The translations under genes and the position numbers were made by a program. 64,000 bases of DNA from Maribacter huludaoensis (GTDB lineage Bacteria; Bacteroidota; Bacteroidia; Flavobacteriales; Flavobacteriaceae), in NCBI RefSeq assembly GCF_029350945.1, contig NZ_JARKMS010000006.1, forward strand, positions 213,071-277,070, given 5' to 3'. Each line of letters opens with the position of its first letter. Positions within the stretch are counted from its first letter, which is position 1. The notes beneath the pieces are model-generated. The model saw only the letters and a program-made list of their open reading frames with translations. It searched no databases and had not been told where the DNA came from. Of the stretch, positions 45,753-55,014 are shown piece after piece.

Positions 45753-46484
45753 ATGAGAATAATACCAGCCATAGATATCATAGACGGTAAGTGTGTACGC
45801 CTTTCCAAAGGGGATTATGACACCAAGAAGATATACAATGAAAACCCGTTAGAAGTTGCGAAAGAGTTTGAAGCACACGGAATAAAACACTTGCATTTAG
45901 TGGATTTAGATGGTGCAAAATCTAAGCACATTGTGAACCATAAAGTGTTAGAACAAATTGCAGCCAAGACCGGACTTCAGATTGATTTTGGCGGCGGATT
46001 AAAGACCGATGAAGATTTACGTATCGCTTTTGAAAGTGGTGCCAAGCAAATTACTGGTGGTAGTATTGCAGTTAAGGATGCTGAAACATTTATGGGTTGG
46101 ATAGAAAAGCATGGTTCCGATAAAATAATATTGGGAGCCGATGCCATGGATGAAAAAGTAGCTGTTTCGGGCTGGTTAGAAGAATCTAAAGAAGAGTTGA
46201 TTCCTTTTATACAATCGTACCAAGAAAAGGGAATTCAATACGTAATTTGTACGGATATTAGTAAAGATGGTATGTTAGAAGGTCCGTCTTTTAATTTATA
46301 CTCAAAAATTATCAGTTCAACGGAATCTGGAATAAAACTGATTGCAAGCGGAGGAATATCTACTTTTGATGAGTTGCCTAAATTAGCCGAAATGGGTTGT
46401 GAAGGGACAATTATTGGTAAGGCTATTTACGAGAACAGAATTAGTTTAAAACAGTTGGAATCTTATATTTTAAGCAATGGATAA
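45753..46484 (+). CDS. hisA: ProFAR isomerase
   Basis: A 243-residue TIM barrel, fourth step of histidine synthesis. Phosphate-binding and catalytic features: [19 protein letters not shown] with the first Asp, [42 protein letters not shown] with the second catalytic Asp, LIASGGIST. It overlaps the next gene by 8 bases. Confidence 0.97.
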   Translation: MRIIPAIDIIDGKCVRLSKGDYDTKKIYNENPLEVAKEFEAHGIKHLHLVDLDGAKSKHIVNHKVLEQIAAKTGLQIDFGGGLKTDEDLRIAFESGAKQITGGSIAVKDAETFMGWIEKHGSDKIILGADAMDEKVAVSGWLEESKEELIPFIQSYQEKGIQYVICTDISKDGMLEGPSFNLYSKIISSTESGIKLIASGGISTFDELPKLAEMGCEGTIIGKAIYENRISLKQLESYILSNG

Positions 46485-46992
46485 GGAATTTCAAATTATT
46501 GAAGAGCTAAAGCAAAATGCTTTGTATCGTATAGATGAAAGTACACGTATGATCAAGAAAAGCCTTACTGATATTTCTGAAGAAGAACTATGGCAAAAAC
46601 CGAACGCTTCTTTAAATAGCATTGCAAATTTAATTCTTCATTTGTGTGGTAATATATCGCAATACGCCATATCCTCTTTAGGAGAAAATGAAGACACAAG
46701 AAATCGTGATGTAGAATTTGCGGCTACAAATGGTTACACCAAAGAAGAATTGCTAAATAAGTTGGATGATGTGCTAGACTCGGCAAAAAGAATCATTTTT
46801 GATGCTTCAACAGCTCAATTGGTTCAAAAACGTTCAGTACAGGGATTTTCTTTTTCTGGAATAGGTATTATTCTCCACGTGATAGAACACTACTCATATC
46901 ATACTGGGCAAATAGCCTTTTGGGTAAAACAGCTGAAGATTAAGGACCTTGGCTTTTATGACGGTGTAGATTTGAATATAAAAAATAAGTAA
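46477..46992 (+). CDS. DinB-family protein in the histidine operon
   Basis: A 171-residue four-helix DinB-like protein. [23 protein letters not shown] carries the first histidine, and [24 protein letters not shown] has the HxxxH-type C-terminal histidines of the metal site. It overlaps hisA by 8 bases, so its translation is coupled to it, yet it has no known part in histidine synthesis. Substrate unknown. A second family member lies at 20762. Confidence 0.87.
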   Translation: MDKEFQIIEELKQNALYRIDESTRMIKKSLTDISEEELWQKPNASLNSIANLILHLCGNISQYAISSLGENEDTRNRDVEFAATNGYTKEELLNKLDDVLDSAKRIIFDASTAQLVQKRSVQGFSFSGIGIILHVIEHYSYHTGQIAFWVKQLKIKDLGFYDGVDLNIKNK

Positions 46993-47001
46993 CGAGATAA
47001 A

Positions 47002-47100
47002 AGTACAGAGTACAAAGTACGAAGTACTGAGGTTACAGTAATTGACAACTTGATGTTAACAAAGAATACTTAGTACTTAATACTAAGTATTTAATACTTT
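47002..47100 (+). repeat. Two-armed AGTATTAAGTA-type repeat before hisF
   Basis: Left arm AGTACAGAGTACAAAGTAC (from 47002, to ~47028) and right arm ACTTAGTACTTAATACTAAG (within 47067-47100) are imperfect inverted copies around a 38-base unrelated centre. No ORF inside. It ends 7 bases before the hisF ATG. Confidence 0.72.
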
Positions 47101-47107
47101 AAAAAAA

Positions 47108-47863
47108 ATGCTTGCAAAAAGAATAATTCCCTGTTTGGATATAAAGGACGGTAGAACGGTTAAAGGCGTAAATTTTGTTGATTTACGTGATGCCGGTGAC
47201 CCTGTTGAACTTGCTGAAATTTATAGTAAAGAAGGGGCAGATGAATTGGTCTTTTTAGACATTTCTGCAACGGAACAAAAACGCAAAACATTGGCTGATC
47301 TGGTGTACAGAGTTGCCGAAAAAGTTAATATTCCATTTACCGTTGGTGGCGGAATTTCCTCGGTAGAAGATGTAGATGTTCTATTGCAAAATGGTGCCGA
47401 TAAAGTGTCTATAAACTCATCGGCAGTTAAGAATCCGCAGTTGATTAATGATTTGGTGGCTAAATTTGGTTCACAATGCATTGTGGTGGCTATAGATGCC
47501 AAACAGATAGATGGAGAATGGATCGTGCATTTAGTGGGTGGCAAAGTACCAACAGAGCGTAAGTTGTTTGAATGGGCTAAGGAAGTTGAAGAGCGCGGTG
47601 CTGGTGAGATTCTATTTACATCAATGGATAATGATGGTACTAAAGATGGTTTTGCCAATGAAGCTTTGGCAAGATTATCCACAGAATTGAATATCCCGAT
47701 TATCGCATCTGGTGGTGCAGGTAATATGCAGCATTTTTCAGATACTTTTATAGAAGGAAAAGCAGATGCAGCTTTGGCGGCAAGTGTTTTTCATTTTAAG
47801 GAAATAGGGATTCAGGAATTGAAACTTGAATTACAGGAGAAGGGAATTCCTGTGAGGGTTTAG
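47108..47863 (+). CDS. hisF: Imidazole glycerol phosphate synthase, cyclase subunit
   Basis: A 251-residue TIM barrel that uses ammonia from HisH to form IGP and [37 protein letters not shown] at the start, [67 protein letters not shown] with the second catalytic Asp, [13 protein letters not shown]. Full length. Confidence 0.97.
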   Translation: MLAKRIIPCLDIKDGRTVKGVNFVDLRDAGDPVELAEIYSKEGADELVFLDISATEQKRKTLADLVYRVAEKVNIPFTVGGGISSVEDVDVLLQNGADKVSINSSAVKNPQLINDLVAKFGSQCIVVAIDAKQIDGEWIVHLVGGKVPTERKLFEWAKEVEERGAGEILFTSMDNDGTKDGFANEALARLSTELNIPIIASGGAGNMQHFSDTFIEGKADAALAASVFHFKEIGIQELKLELQEKGIPVRV

Positions 47864-48038
47864 TTTCAATAAGTAGTCGATAATTGGTTAGTAGGTGGTT
47901 ACAGTTTTCTGTAGTCAGAATGTCTCCTGAATTTACCTGCAGAGACAGACGCTTTAGAAGGCTTTAGGACACAATTTTTCAAATCGGTTACACTGAGTGA
48001 ACTGAATAAAAATAGGGTCAACAAGAAGAAGTTATACA

Positions 48039-48731
48039 ATGAAAAAAATAGGATTAATAGGTGGTATTACTTGGCAGTCTACTCAGTTGTACTACCAATT
48101 GATAAATACAATGGTGGCAGAAGAACTTGGCGGACAAAGTTCTTGTCACTGCATTATTGAATCTGTGAACTTTGCTGAGTTTTCTAAAAAACAAGCTGCA
48201 GGAGATTGGGATGCTTTGCATAAAGAAATGACGAATATTGCATTAAGGCTGCAAGATGCCGGTGCAGAAATTATCGTTATTTGCGCCAATACCATGCACC
48301 TAAGTGCTCCAATAATGAAGAGAAGTTTGACTGTTCCGGTGCTTCATATTGTTGAAGTAATCGGTAAGGCTATACAAGCCAAAGGTTGTAAAAAGGTTTT
48401 GTTGTTGGGTACCAGGTATACCATGGAAATGGATTTTTTCAAGGATATCCTTAGATATCAATTTGATATTGAAGCTTTGGTGCCAAACGAGAATGATAGA
48501 GATACAGTGCATAACATCATTTATAATGAACTTGCAAAAGGTGTAATTAAAGATGAGTCTAGAAAAAAATATGTGGATATCATCAAAAAAGGGGAGAAGG
48601 AAGGTGCACAAGCCGTAATTTTAGGTTGTACGGAAATACCATTGTTAATTTCCCAAGCAGATTGTGACATACCTGCATTTGACACAACAAAGGAGCATGC
48701 TAAAGCTGCCGTTGAGTTTGCATTAGGGTAA
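48039..48731 (+). CDS. Aspartate/glutamate racemase family protein
   Basis: A 230-residue cofactor-independent racemase-family protein. It starts KKIGLIGGITWQSTQLYYQLIN. The two catalytic cysteines are in VICANTMHLSAP near residue 84 and VILGCTEIPLLISQAD near 195, so it looks active; the pattern resembles aspartate racemase / YgeA. It lies between hisF and hisIE on the same strand. A role tied to histidine synthesis is not known; the substrate is uncertain. Confidence 0.88.
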   Translation: MKKIGLIGGITWQSTQLYYQLINTMVAEELGGQSSCHCIIESVNFAEFSKKQAAGDWDALHKEMTNIALRLQDAGAEIIVICANTMHLSAPIMKRSLTVPVLHIVEVIGKAIQAKGCKKVLLLGTRYTMEMDFFKDILRYQFDIEALVPNENDRDTVHNIIYNELAKGVIKDESRKKYVDIIKKGEKEGAQAVILGCTEIPLLISQADCDIPAFDTTKEHAKAAVEFALG

Positions 48732-48826
48732 CAGCAGACAATTTTCAAAACTGCATGTCATTTTGAGTTTACCTTACGGTTAACAAGATTTAGAATAATT
48801 TAAAGTAAAAATAGAAGATAGTATAT

Positions 48827-49435
48827 ATGGAGTTTAAAACACCGGATTGGAATAAAACAAATGACGGATTAATACCTGCAATCATACAAGATGCACGTAC
48901 TAAAAACGTATTAATGTTGGGCTACATGAATGCTGAAGCGCTAAGTAAAACCACCGAAACGGGTAAGGTTACTTTCTTTAGTAGAACTAAAAACCGATTA
49001 TGGACCAAAGGTGAGGAAAGTGGCAATTTTCTAAATTTGGTATCCATTAAAAATGATTGCGATCAAGATTCTTTATTGATATTGGTAAATCCTAATGGTC
49101 CTACATGCCACACAGGTGCCGATACTTGTTGGAAAGAAAGCAATGATTCAAACTTCGGGTTCTTCTCTGAATTGGAATCAACTATTGAACAAAGACGCGC
49201 GAATGCTGATGGAGAAAAATCATATGTAGCTTCCTTATTTGCAAAAGGCATTAATAAAGTAGCCCAGAAAGTGGGAGAGGAGGCCGTTGAAACTGTAATT
49301 GAGGCTATGGATAATAATGATGAGCTTTTCTTGTACGAAAGTGCCGATCTATTGTTTCATTATCTAATGCTCTTACAAGCAAAAGGTTTTACACTTAAAG
49401 ATATTGAGGCTGAATTGATGAAACGTAAAAAATAA
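48827..49435 (+). CDS. hisIE: Bifunctional phosphoribosyl-AMP cyclohydrolase / phosphoribosyl-ATP pyrophosphatase
   Basis: A 202-residue fusion covering steps 2 and 3. HisI part (~1-105): LMLGYMNAEALSKTTETGKVTFFSRTKNRLWTKGEESGNFL, NDCDQDSLLILV, and the zinc cysteines in GPTCHTGADTCW. HisE part (~110-202): VASLFAKGINKVAQKVGEEAVETVIEAM with the metal-binding glutamates, ESADLLFHYLMLL. It closes the operon, giving all ten activities across hisG-D-C-B-H-A-F-IE. Confidence 0.97.
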   Translation: MEFKTPDWNKTNDGLIPAIIQDARTKNVLMLGYMNAEALSKTTETGKVTFFSRTKNRLWTKGEESGNFLNLVSIKNDCDQDSLLILVNPNGPTCHTGADTCWKESNDSNFGFFSELESTIEQRRANADGEKSYVASLFAKGINKVAQKVGEEAVETVIEAMDNNDELFLYESADLLFHYLMLLQAKGFTLKDIEAELMKRKK

Positions 49436-49438
49436 TCT

Positions 49439-50182
49439 TTACAACCCATATTTTTTTACCGTATATGCGCTTAAAAATGTGTTCGCTTTTATTGTAGTAT
49501 GGGTTGTATTCAACTTGTTTTCTAATTCTTGTTGTAGCTTTTCAAATAAGTTTTCTGTTCCAAAAGTATTGGCCATTGTTATGTAGTCGTTTTTAGAGGA
49601 CAACAAAATATGTGCTAAATCGGCTACTGTGATATCAAAGCGAATTGACAGTTTATACTGGCTATTTAAATGTACGTTCGTGGTATGTAGTCCAGAAAAG
49701 TTGATTTCATGATCATAGTCAGAATTCATATCTGTTTCTGTACCTACGCCAAGCAGTTTTAATATATCTGTCAAAAGAATTTCAAAATCATAAGCTATGA
49801 TGTGGGAATTAGCTTTTGACACCCTTATACATTCATCTAGTAGTTCTTGAGATTTTGCATAGAATAATGACCCTGCAAACGTAATGATATCGAACCTATC
49901 ACTGTCAAAGTTCAGGGTTTTGGTTTCCATTAACTCATAGCTAACACCAGTGTGTTTAATGGACTTTTTAATCATTTGCTTACTTGGGTCAACTCCAATT
50001 ACGGTATTGCAAAATTTGGATAGGGCCATGGAAGATTGCCCAGTACCGCAACCAATGTCTAATCCATAATTACTTTTAGGGGTAGTAGGAAGATACGTTT
50101 TTAGAATATTTGCATGTAAAGAAGGTCTATACGCTGCATAATGCAAAGCTGTTACTTGGTCGTACTCTTTACTCATATTCAA
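49439..50182 (-). CDS. SAM-dependent methyltransferase
   Basis: A 247-residue class I methyltransferase. SAM motif I in YGLDIGCGTGQSSMALSKFC near residue 40; VIGVDPSKQMIKKS (motif II) and FDIITFAGSLFY (motif III/post). C-terminal half family-specific and unassigned. Its start overlaps the end of the GNAT gene by 14 bases, so the two are co-translated. It is convergent with hisIE with a 3-bp gap. Substrate unknown. Confidence 0.88.
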   Translation of the reverse strand: MNMSKEYDQVTALHYAAYRPSLHANILKTYLPTTPKSNYGLDIGCGTGQSSMALSKFCNTVIGVDPSKQMIKKSIKHTGVSYELMETKTLNFDSDRFDIITFAGSLFYAKSQELLDECIRVSKANSHIIAYDFEILLTDILKLLGVGTETDMNSDYDHEINFSGLHTTNVHLNSQYKLSIRFDITVADLAHILLSSKNDYITMANTFGTENLFEKLQQELENKLNTTHTTIKANTFLSAYTVKKYGL

Positions 50183-50594
50183 AAGTTCTTTCCATGATTA
50201 CGAAATCTATTCCTCCCTTCACATAGGTTTTATTGGTTTTGAGCATATGGAATTTGGTGTAAAAAGTGCTTTTGTTCTGTCTGGCATTACACCAAATCTT
50301 TGTCATTTTTTTTGTGTTCGCAATGTGCATTATTTCTTCTAATAACAAGCTTCCATAGCCTTTTCCTTGGTAGTCTTCTAACGTAGCAAATTTTCGAAAT
50401 TGACCTTCATCGCCATCAATAAATAAAGAAATTACCGATATAAGTTTGTGGTCTATAAATAGTCCGTAATGCAGACCTTCATGGTCTTTTGGAAGCTTTA
50501 CGTAGTCCAATGGTTGATTTGGCCACATAACCAAATGTCTTATAGGTAGTGTGTCTGCGGCAGAAATCTCAATTATTTTTGTGGTCATTGACAT
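50169..50594 (-). CDS. GNAT-family N-acetyltransferase
   Basis: A 141-residue acetyltransferase. The acetyl-CoA pyrophosphate loop is in DYQGKGYGSLLLEEIMHIA (Q/RxxGxG/A) near residue 76, preceded by GQFRKFATLE. LRHLVMWPNQPLDYVKL at the N-terminus occurs in a group of small GNATs. Substrate unknown. Upstream partner of the methyltransferase gene. Confidence 0.87.
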   Translation of the reverse strand: MSMTTKIIEISAADTLPIRHLVMWPNQPLDYVKLPKDHEGLHYGLFIDHKLISVISLFIDGDEGQFRKFATLEDYQGKGYGSLLLEEIMHIANTKKMTKIWCNARQNKSTFYTKFHMLKTNKTYVKGGIDFVIMERTFEYE

Positions 50595-50631
50595 GGTGCA
50601 TGCTTGACCTCAAATATAACTAGGTTCTGGA

Positions 50632-50826
50632 TTATTCAAGTACTAAACAATCTTGAACTTTTTCAATTGACACCCATTTAAAAGTTATCGGTGACCATTC
50701 ACTTTTTGGATTTGCCTTGTATGAAGCTTTGTTCTTTACGAAAACCTGATTGTTTTCAGTGAATACGTGTTGCGTGTCTATACCTTTTTTAGCGTAACGC
50801 TTTTTTGATTTTCTTCTGTTGATCAT
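50632..50826 (-). CDS. Short basic hypothetical protein
   Basis: A 64-residue protein, MINRRKSKKRYAKKGIDTQH at the start and FKWVSIEKVQDCLVLE at the end; lysine/arginine rich in the first 15 residues. No motif. It overlaps the upstream beta-barrel-like gene by 4 bases (ATGA type), which supports real, coupled translation. Function unknown. Confidence 0.62.
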   Translation of the reverse strand: MINRRKSKKRYAKKGIDTQHVFTENNQVFVKNKASYKANPKSEWSPITFKWVSIEKVQDCLVLE

Positions 50827-51491
50827 TGCACGTTTTTCTTATAACGGTTACGTCCCATATTAAATATGCCAACTTTAATGCCTATACCGGCTGAAAAGCC
50901 GTTAATTCTAGAAATTCTGGTGGGTGGTAATTCTATTTTGCTAGAAAAACGATATTTTACACCTGCTTCTAGTTGTAAGTATCTAGAGATATTAAAAAGA
51001 GCATTTATTCCCGGTTCGGCAACAAATACTTCGTCAAAATCATCTTCGGTAAGTTCCTCTTCAAAATTGTCGTCGTGTCTATATTTTGCATCCACGTAAC
51101 CTACGGCACCGGCTCCAAGCAACAACGGAAAACTTAAATTAATTCTTTTCTTACTGAACAATATGGGTTCTAAATGTAACCCGCCATAAACAGCAATTAA
51201 ATCTTCATATCTAGAGAGTGTATTGTTAAAGATATCTTGTTCGGAATATAAAAAATTGGCAGCAAATCCAACTTCGAACTGTTGATTGGCAACATAGGCA
51301 ATTTTTAATCCCCCCAAATAGGCCCTTTCATTTTCAACTTCTCCTAAGCCCATATGAATACCAACATAGACGCCATGTACTACATTGTTGCGATCGTTAA
51401 ATTCAAGGTATTCATCAGTTTCCTCTTGTCCGTAGCTACACATGGCGGACAGAAATAAAAACAATAGAAGGCTAAATTGAAGTGGTTTCAT
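50823..51491 (-). CDS. Probable outer-membrane beta-barrel protein
   Basis: A 222-residue protein with a signal peptide (MKPLQFSLLLFLFLSAMCSYG, cleavage near residue 21). The mature part alternates hydrophobic and polar residues and has AYLGGLKIAYVANQQFEVGFAANF, LIAVYGGLHLEPILFS, YLQLEAGVKYRFSS and FSAGIGIKVGIF, consistent with an 8-strand OmpX/OmpW-like barrel. Function unknown. Coupled by 4-base overlap to the short basic gene downstream. Confidence 0.72.
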   Translation of the reverse strand: MKPLQFSLLLFLFLSAMCSYGQEETDEYLEFNDRNNVVHGVYVGIHMGLGEVENERAYLGGLKIAYVANQQFEVGFAANFLYSEQDIFNNTLSRYEDLIAVYGGLHLEPILFSKKRINLSFPLLLGAGAVGYVDAKYRHDDNFEEELTEDDFDEVFVAEPGINALFNISRYLQLEAGVKYRFSSKIELPPTRISRINGFSAGIGIKVGIFNMGRNRYKKNVQ

Positions 51492-51620
51492 TACTGTTTG
51501 ATTTTTGATTGATTATCTAATAGACAACCTAAGCAACAAATAGTTGCACCAAAAACCACTATTTTTTAGATAAAACCCAAAATTCTACATTTTGTTGTGT
51601 AAACATACCTCTAATTACTT

Positions 51621-51941
51621 TTAAACGAGCTTATTAGAGGTGTCATTGGCTCCCCATGAGTCAAGACTAAGCAAAATAGTTTTAAGGGATTTTCCACGTT
51701 CGGTCAAACCATATTCTACTTTTGGTGGTACAACAGGATACACTATACGTTCTACCAAGCCATCTTTTTCCAATTCGCGCACGGTTTGTGTAAACATTTT
51801 ATTGGATATTCCCGGTACTTTTTTCTGTAATACTCCCGATCGTAATGCGCCATCCAATAAATGAAAAAGTACAATAGGTTTCCATTTGGTACCAATTAGA
51901 TTCATCGTATGGTCTAACGGGCAATATTTTTTAGTATTCAT
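51621..51941 (-). CDS. HxlR-family transcriptional regulator
   Basis: A 106-residue winged-helix regulator. KKYCPLDHTMNLIGTKWKPIVLFHLLDGALR is the family N-terminus with the conserved cysteine at residue 6-7, which in some members senses oxidants or electrophiles. NKMFTQTVRELEKDGLVERIVYPVVPPKVEYGLTERGKSL is the winged HTH. Divergent from the VOC gene 116 bp away, a likely target given how often HxlR genes face the gene they control (inference). Confidence 0.92.
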   Translation of the reverse strand: MNTKKYCPLDHTMNLIGTKWKPIVLFHLLDGALRSGVLQKKVPGISNKMFTQTVRELEKDGLVERIVYPVVPPKVEYGLTERGKSLKTILLSLDSWGANDTSNKLV

Positions 51942-52057
51942 TTAAAATTTAATTATTTGAAAATCAATATTTTACTCTTTTTGGTAACTATAGCACTTTT
52001 AGGTAAGTTATTGTCCATAAGGCAAATATAGATTTATTTTGTAGTAAAATTAGAACT

Positions 52058-52570
52058 ATGGATAAGAATAAAGAATACCCAAAATCATTTTCGCATATTG
52101 GCATTACAGTACCGGACTTAAAGAAAGCGGTAGAATTTTACTCAGAAGTAATGGGTTGGTACGTAATTATGAAACCATCAAAAATTAAAAAAGAAAAAGA
52201 AACAGCGATCGGTTTAATGTGTATTGATGTTTTTGGTGATGACTGGGAAGAGTTTGAAATTGCACATATGTCTACCTCTGATAGTATAGGCGTAGAATTA
52301 TTCTCTTTTCCTCATGGAGTTAAAGAAGCACCTGAATTCAATCCGTTTAATACAGGATTATTTCATTTTTGCATTCAAGACCCAAATATAGAAGATTTGG
52401 TCGCTAAAATTGTGGCATATGGAGGCAAACAGCGTATGCCTATACGTTCATACTACCCAAATGACAAACCCTATAAAATGTGTTATGTTGAAGACCCTTT
52501 TGGGATTGTTTTTGAAGTATACACGCACAGTTATGAACTAACCTATTCGTCTGGCGCGTATTTAGAATAG
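52058..52570 (+). CDS. VOC-family (glyoxalase/dioxygenase fold) protein
   Basis: A 170-residue vicinal-oxygen-chelate protein. FSHIGITVPDLKKAVEFYSEVMGW supplies the first metal histidine, FHFCIQDPNIEDLVAKI the second, and CYVEDPFGIVFEVYTHSYE the glutamate. The fold covers glyoxalase I, dioxygenases and thiol transferases; the reaction is unknown. Divergent from an HxlR regulator that may control it in response to electrophiles. Confidence 0.88.
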   Translation: MDKNKEYPKSFSHIGITVPDLKKAVEFYSEVMGWYVIMKPSKIKKEKETAIGLMCIDVFGDDWEEFEIAHMSTSDSIGVELFSFPHGVKEAPEFNPFNTGLFHFCIQDPNIEDLVAKIVAYGGKQRMPIRSYYPNDKPYKMCYVEDPFGIVFEVYTHSYELTYSSGAYLE

Positions 52571-52585
52571 ATTGGGTTATGATAT

Positions 52586-52625
52586 AAAAGCGATTAGCTT
52601 ATACAAGATAACTAATCGCTTTTTC
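52586..52625. terminator. Bidirectional intrinsic terminator
   Basis: AAAAGCGATTAG at 52586-52597 pairs with CTAATCGCTTTT at 52612-52623 (12 bp, 14-base loop) with A/T tracts on both sides, between the VOC gene and the convergent sigma-operon genes. Confidence 0.88.
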
Positions 52626-52633
52626 TAATTCCA

Positions 52634-53722
52634 TTAAATTTCTTTTATTAGAACAACCCCTTTTTTACCTGAAATAGAAATATGTCCTTGTCCTTTTTTA
52701 CCATATTTCGCCTTTATTTCACGTAACTTTTTGCCCTTGTCCAACATTTTGGAATCTACGTCATAAAATGATTTTGGCAATCTGACCAAACCTTCTTCTA
52801 AAGTTGCAGAGAAGACATGTGGAAAGTTAATAACATTGATATGTATTTCAGATGATTCTTGCTCCAAGCTTATTTTAGACGTTGCAGAAAGGATATTCTT
52901 TACCCATAAATCTGAAATTTTTAAGTTCAAATCAATATCCTTTTTAAGGCGATGTAAGCGTAGTTTACTAAATTTAAGATTGCCGTAAAGAGTACCTATC
53001 TCCCGTATATCAACTTCATCTTTATTAGAGTAAAATTCAAGGGATTCTACTTGGTTTATTTCTATGTTGCTGCCGCTGCTATTAAGTCTCATGGTATTCG
53101 CATGGTCCATATCCAAACCGCCATTGGTAATATTTATATTGGCGTAATTGATATTTTTTGCCCTAAGCTTTCCATATTTGATACTTACATCCGCTTTGTT
53201 CAAATTATCGCTTATCCACATATCTCCATGCTGTACATCTGCCATTAATATACCTACCCAATCCTCAATAAAAACATCGCCAAATTTATTGATGACCTCT
53301 AGTTCAACTTTTTGGGGCACGTAAACCTTATAATCAATTTGCACATTGCTTCGGTCAAAATCGAACGGATTGGCTTTTTCGAAAAGGTTAGAGAAAAATC
53401 CGGAGTTCTTATCCGCTATTTCATAGTTAACGGATATATATTTATCGCTATGTCTTATTACAGGTTTTATTCTATTCAAGAGCTCTTGGGCGTTTTCCCT
53501 TTTCTTATCGGTTACCGTAATATTGACGGTGATGGAGACTTCATTCTTGACCCATCCGTAGATATTGATATTACCATATTTATTTTCTAAATGAAGCTCT
53601 CCTGCATTGGTGAAAGGGTAGGTTTTAGAGATATCCTTAGATACCTTTTCTTGTGCCAAGGCTGTAAAACCAAGCAGTAACGCCAAGGCGAAAAGCTTAA
53701 GCTTTTTACAAAGTATATCCAT
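52634..53722 (-). CDS. Secreted adhesin-like beta-helix protein (DUF4097-like)
   Basis: A 362-residue exported protein. Signal peptide ~1-23 (LFALALLLGFTALAQ). The mature chain has short repeating beta units such as LHLENKYGNINIYGW, LEVINKFGDVFIEDW, VSIKYGKLRAKNINYANINI and GHISISGKKGVVLI, as in putative adhesin / DUF4097-type beta-helices. It is the third gene of a sigma/anti-sigma operon and overlaps the anti-sigma gene by 17 bases. It may be a sensor or surface output of that system (inference). Confidence 0.72.
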   Translation of the reverse strand: MDILCKKLKLFALALLLGFTALAQEKVSKDISKTYPFTNAGELHLENKYGNINIYGWVKNEVSITVNITVTDKKRENAQELLNRIKPVIRHSDKYISVNYEIADKNSGFFSNLFEKANPFDFDRSNVQIDYKVYVPQKVELEVINKFGDVFIEDWVGILMADVQHGDMWISDNLNKADVSIKYGKLRAKNINYANINITNGGLDMDHANTMRLNSSGSNIEINQVESLEFYSNKDEVDIREIGTLYGNLKFSKLRLHRLKKDIDLNLKISDLWVKNILSATSKISLEQESSEIHINVINFPHVFSATLEEGLVRLPKSFYDVDSKMLDKGKKLREIKAKYGKKGQGHISISGKKGVVLIKEI

Positions 53723-54245
53723 AATCTTCTTCTTTAATTTTAGATTCGTTTAGCTGCTGCAATAGATTTTCAATGAGTTCTATGCGCTTTCTATAATTGG
53801 AAACAATGGCTGCCAAAACCTGTTCATTATCTAGATTGTTCCGCATTTCAAGTTTTAGTTGCTCATATTCGGCATCAAGCTCTACCATAAATGACAGAAA
53901 CTCTTCTTTATCTGCCGCCGTTAATTGATTGTTGTTTTGCACTAATTGTACTTGGTAGGTTACCAAACCTTTGTAATGCATATCTATATCCTGTAGTTCC
54001 TTAGAAACATAATGGGTTGGTGTATTGGGGTTGCCAAAGAAGGTAAACCCAACAATTCCGGTAATTCCCAGTAGAATTACTATACTGGCAGCAATACGTA
54101 CCATGGGCGATTTCCAGAGTGGTACCACCTTTGGTGGATTTTCGTTTAATTGCGCTGCAATATTTGCCCACATTTTTGCTCGGTCTGCCTTGTGATCAAC
54201 AAAGACCGCTTTATTATCCCGTATATGTTTTTCAAATTGATCCAT
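53706..54245 (-). CDS. Putative membrane anti-sigma factor
   Basis: A 179-residue protein with one membrane segment (~44-64, VRIAASIVILLGITGIVGFTFF). N-terminal cytoplasmic part FEKHIRDNKAVFVDHKADRAKMWANIAAQL, and a periplasmic helical part rich in L/E/Q/N (QLVQNNNQLTAADKEEFLSFMVELDAEYEQLK). Position and layout match an anti-sigma factor: its ATG overlaps the TAA of the ECF sigma gene within TAATG. No zinc motif (ZAS) seen. Confidence 0.75.
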   Translation of the reverse strand: MDQFEKHIRDNKAVFVDHKADRAKMWANIAAQLNENPPKVVPLWKSPMVRIAASIVILLGITGIVGFTFFGNPNTPTHYVSKELQDIDMHYKGLVTYQVQLVQNNNQLTAADKEEFLSFMVELDAEYEQLKLEMRNNLDNEQVLAAIVSNYRKRIELIENLLQQLNESKIKEEDYGYTL

Positions 54246-54787
54246 TACAATCCGTTTATAATTTCTACTAATTTCTTTTTTGCTCTGTGATACTGTGATT
54301 TAGAGGTAGATGTGGTTATGCCCAAGACATCACTAATCTCATTGTGATCATATCCTTCCAATAGGTATAGGTTTATTATTTGCTTATACCCTAATGGAAG
54401 TTTTTCAATACCAGATTTCACTTTTAAAATATCCATGGCATTCACTTTTTCAATTTCCACTTCATCGGTTAGGTGGTATTCATGCTCATCCATAGAGGTA
54501 AGCGGTAGCCGCTTTACCTTTAAATGGTTAATACTCTTATTAATGACAATACGTTTTAACCAAGCACCAAAAGAAGACTCATATTTAAACCTATCCAGGT
54601 TTTTGAAAGCATCTACAAAACTATCTTGCACAATATCTTCGGCATCTTCCTTAATTCCCAAAAACCGCATACTAACGTTGTACATGGCATCAACATAGAG
54701 CTCGTACAGTTGATACTGCGAGGTTCTATCGCCAGTCTTGCTGCGCTCAACAAGGGATCGATGCGTAAAACGAATTTCGGTTTCCAA
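54245..54787 (-). CDS. ECF RNA polymerase sigma factor
   Basis: A 180-residue sigma-70 family protein. Region 2: YQLYELYVDAMYNVSMRFLGIKEDAEDIVQDSFVDAFKNLDRFKYESSFGAWLKRIVINKSINHLK. Region 4: GIEKLPLGYKQIINLYLLEGYDHNEISDVLGITTSTSKSQYHRAKKKLVE. Heads a three-gene operon with the membrane anti-sigma and adhesin-like genes, divergent from a TonB receptor gene 228 bp away. Confidence 0.92.
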   Translation of the reverse strand: METEIRFTHRSLVERSKTGDRTSQYQLYELYVDAMYNVSMRFLGIKEDAEDIVQDSFVDAFKNLDRFKYESSFGAWLKRIVINKSINHLKVKRLPLTSMDEHEYHLTDEVEIEKVNAMDILKVKSGIEKLPLGYKQIINLYLLEGYDHNEISDVLGITTSTSKSQYHRAKKKLVEIINGL

Positions 54788-55014
54788 TGAATTTAGGTGG
54801 TTATTTGTACTCTAAAATTGGTTTCTATAATAAAGACAACCAATTTTTTAGATAGTTGCATTTTGCTACAATTTATTTGAAACTAATAGACTTGTAAGTT
54901 AGTACGATCCAAAGGGGCGAATGTTACCATTGTGATAAAACTTTATCTGCTGTGCAACCTTTTACAAATTATGTTGTCAATTAGTAATGTTCATCAATCA
55001 ATTAAACAAATAGC

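Noticed and set aside
47864..48038. RNA gene or regulatory RNA between hisF and the racemase-family gene
   Set aside because: The 175-bp gap has no clear hairpin-terminator, tRNA-like or repeat structure; nothing could be supported.
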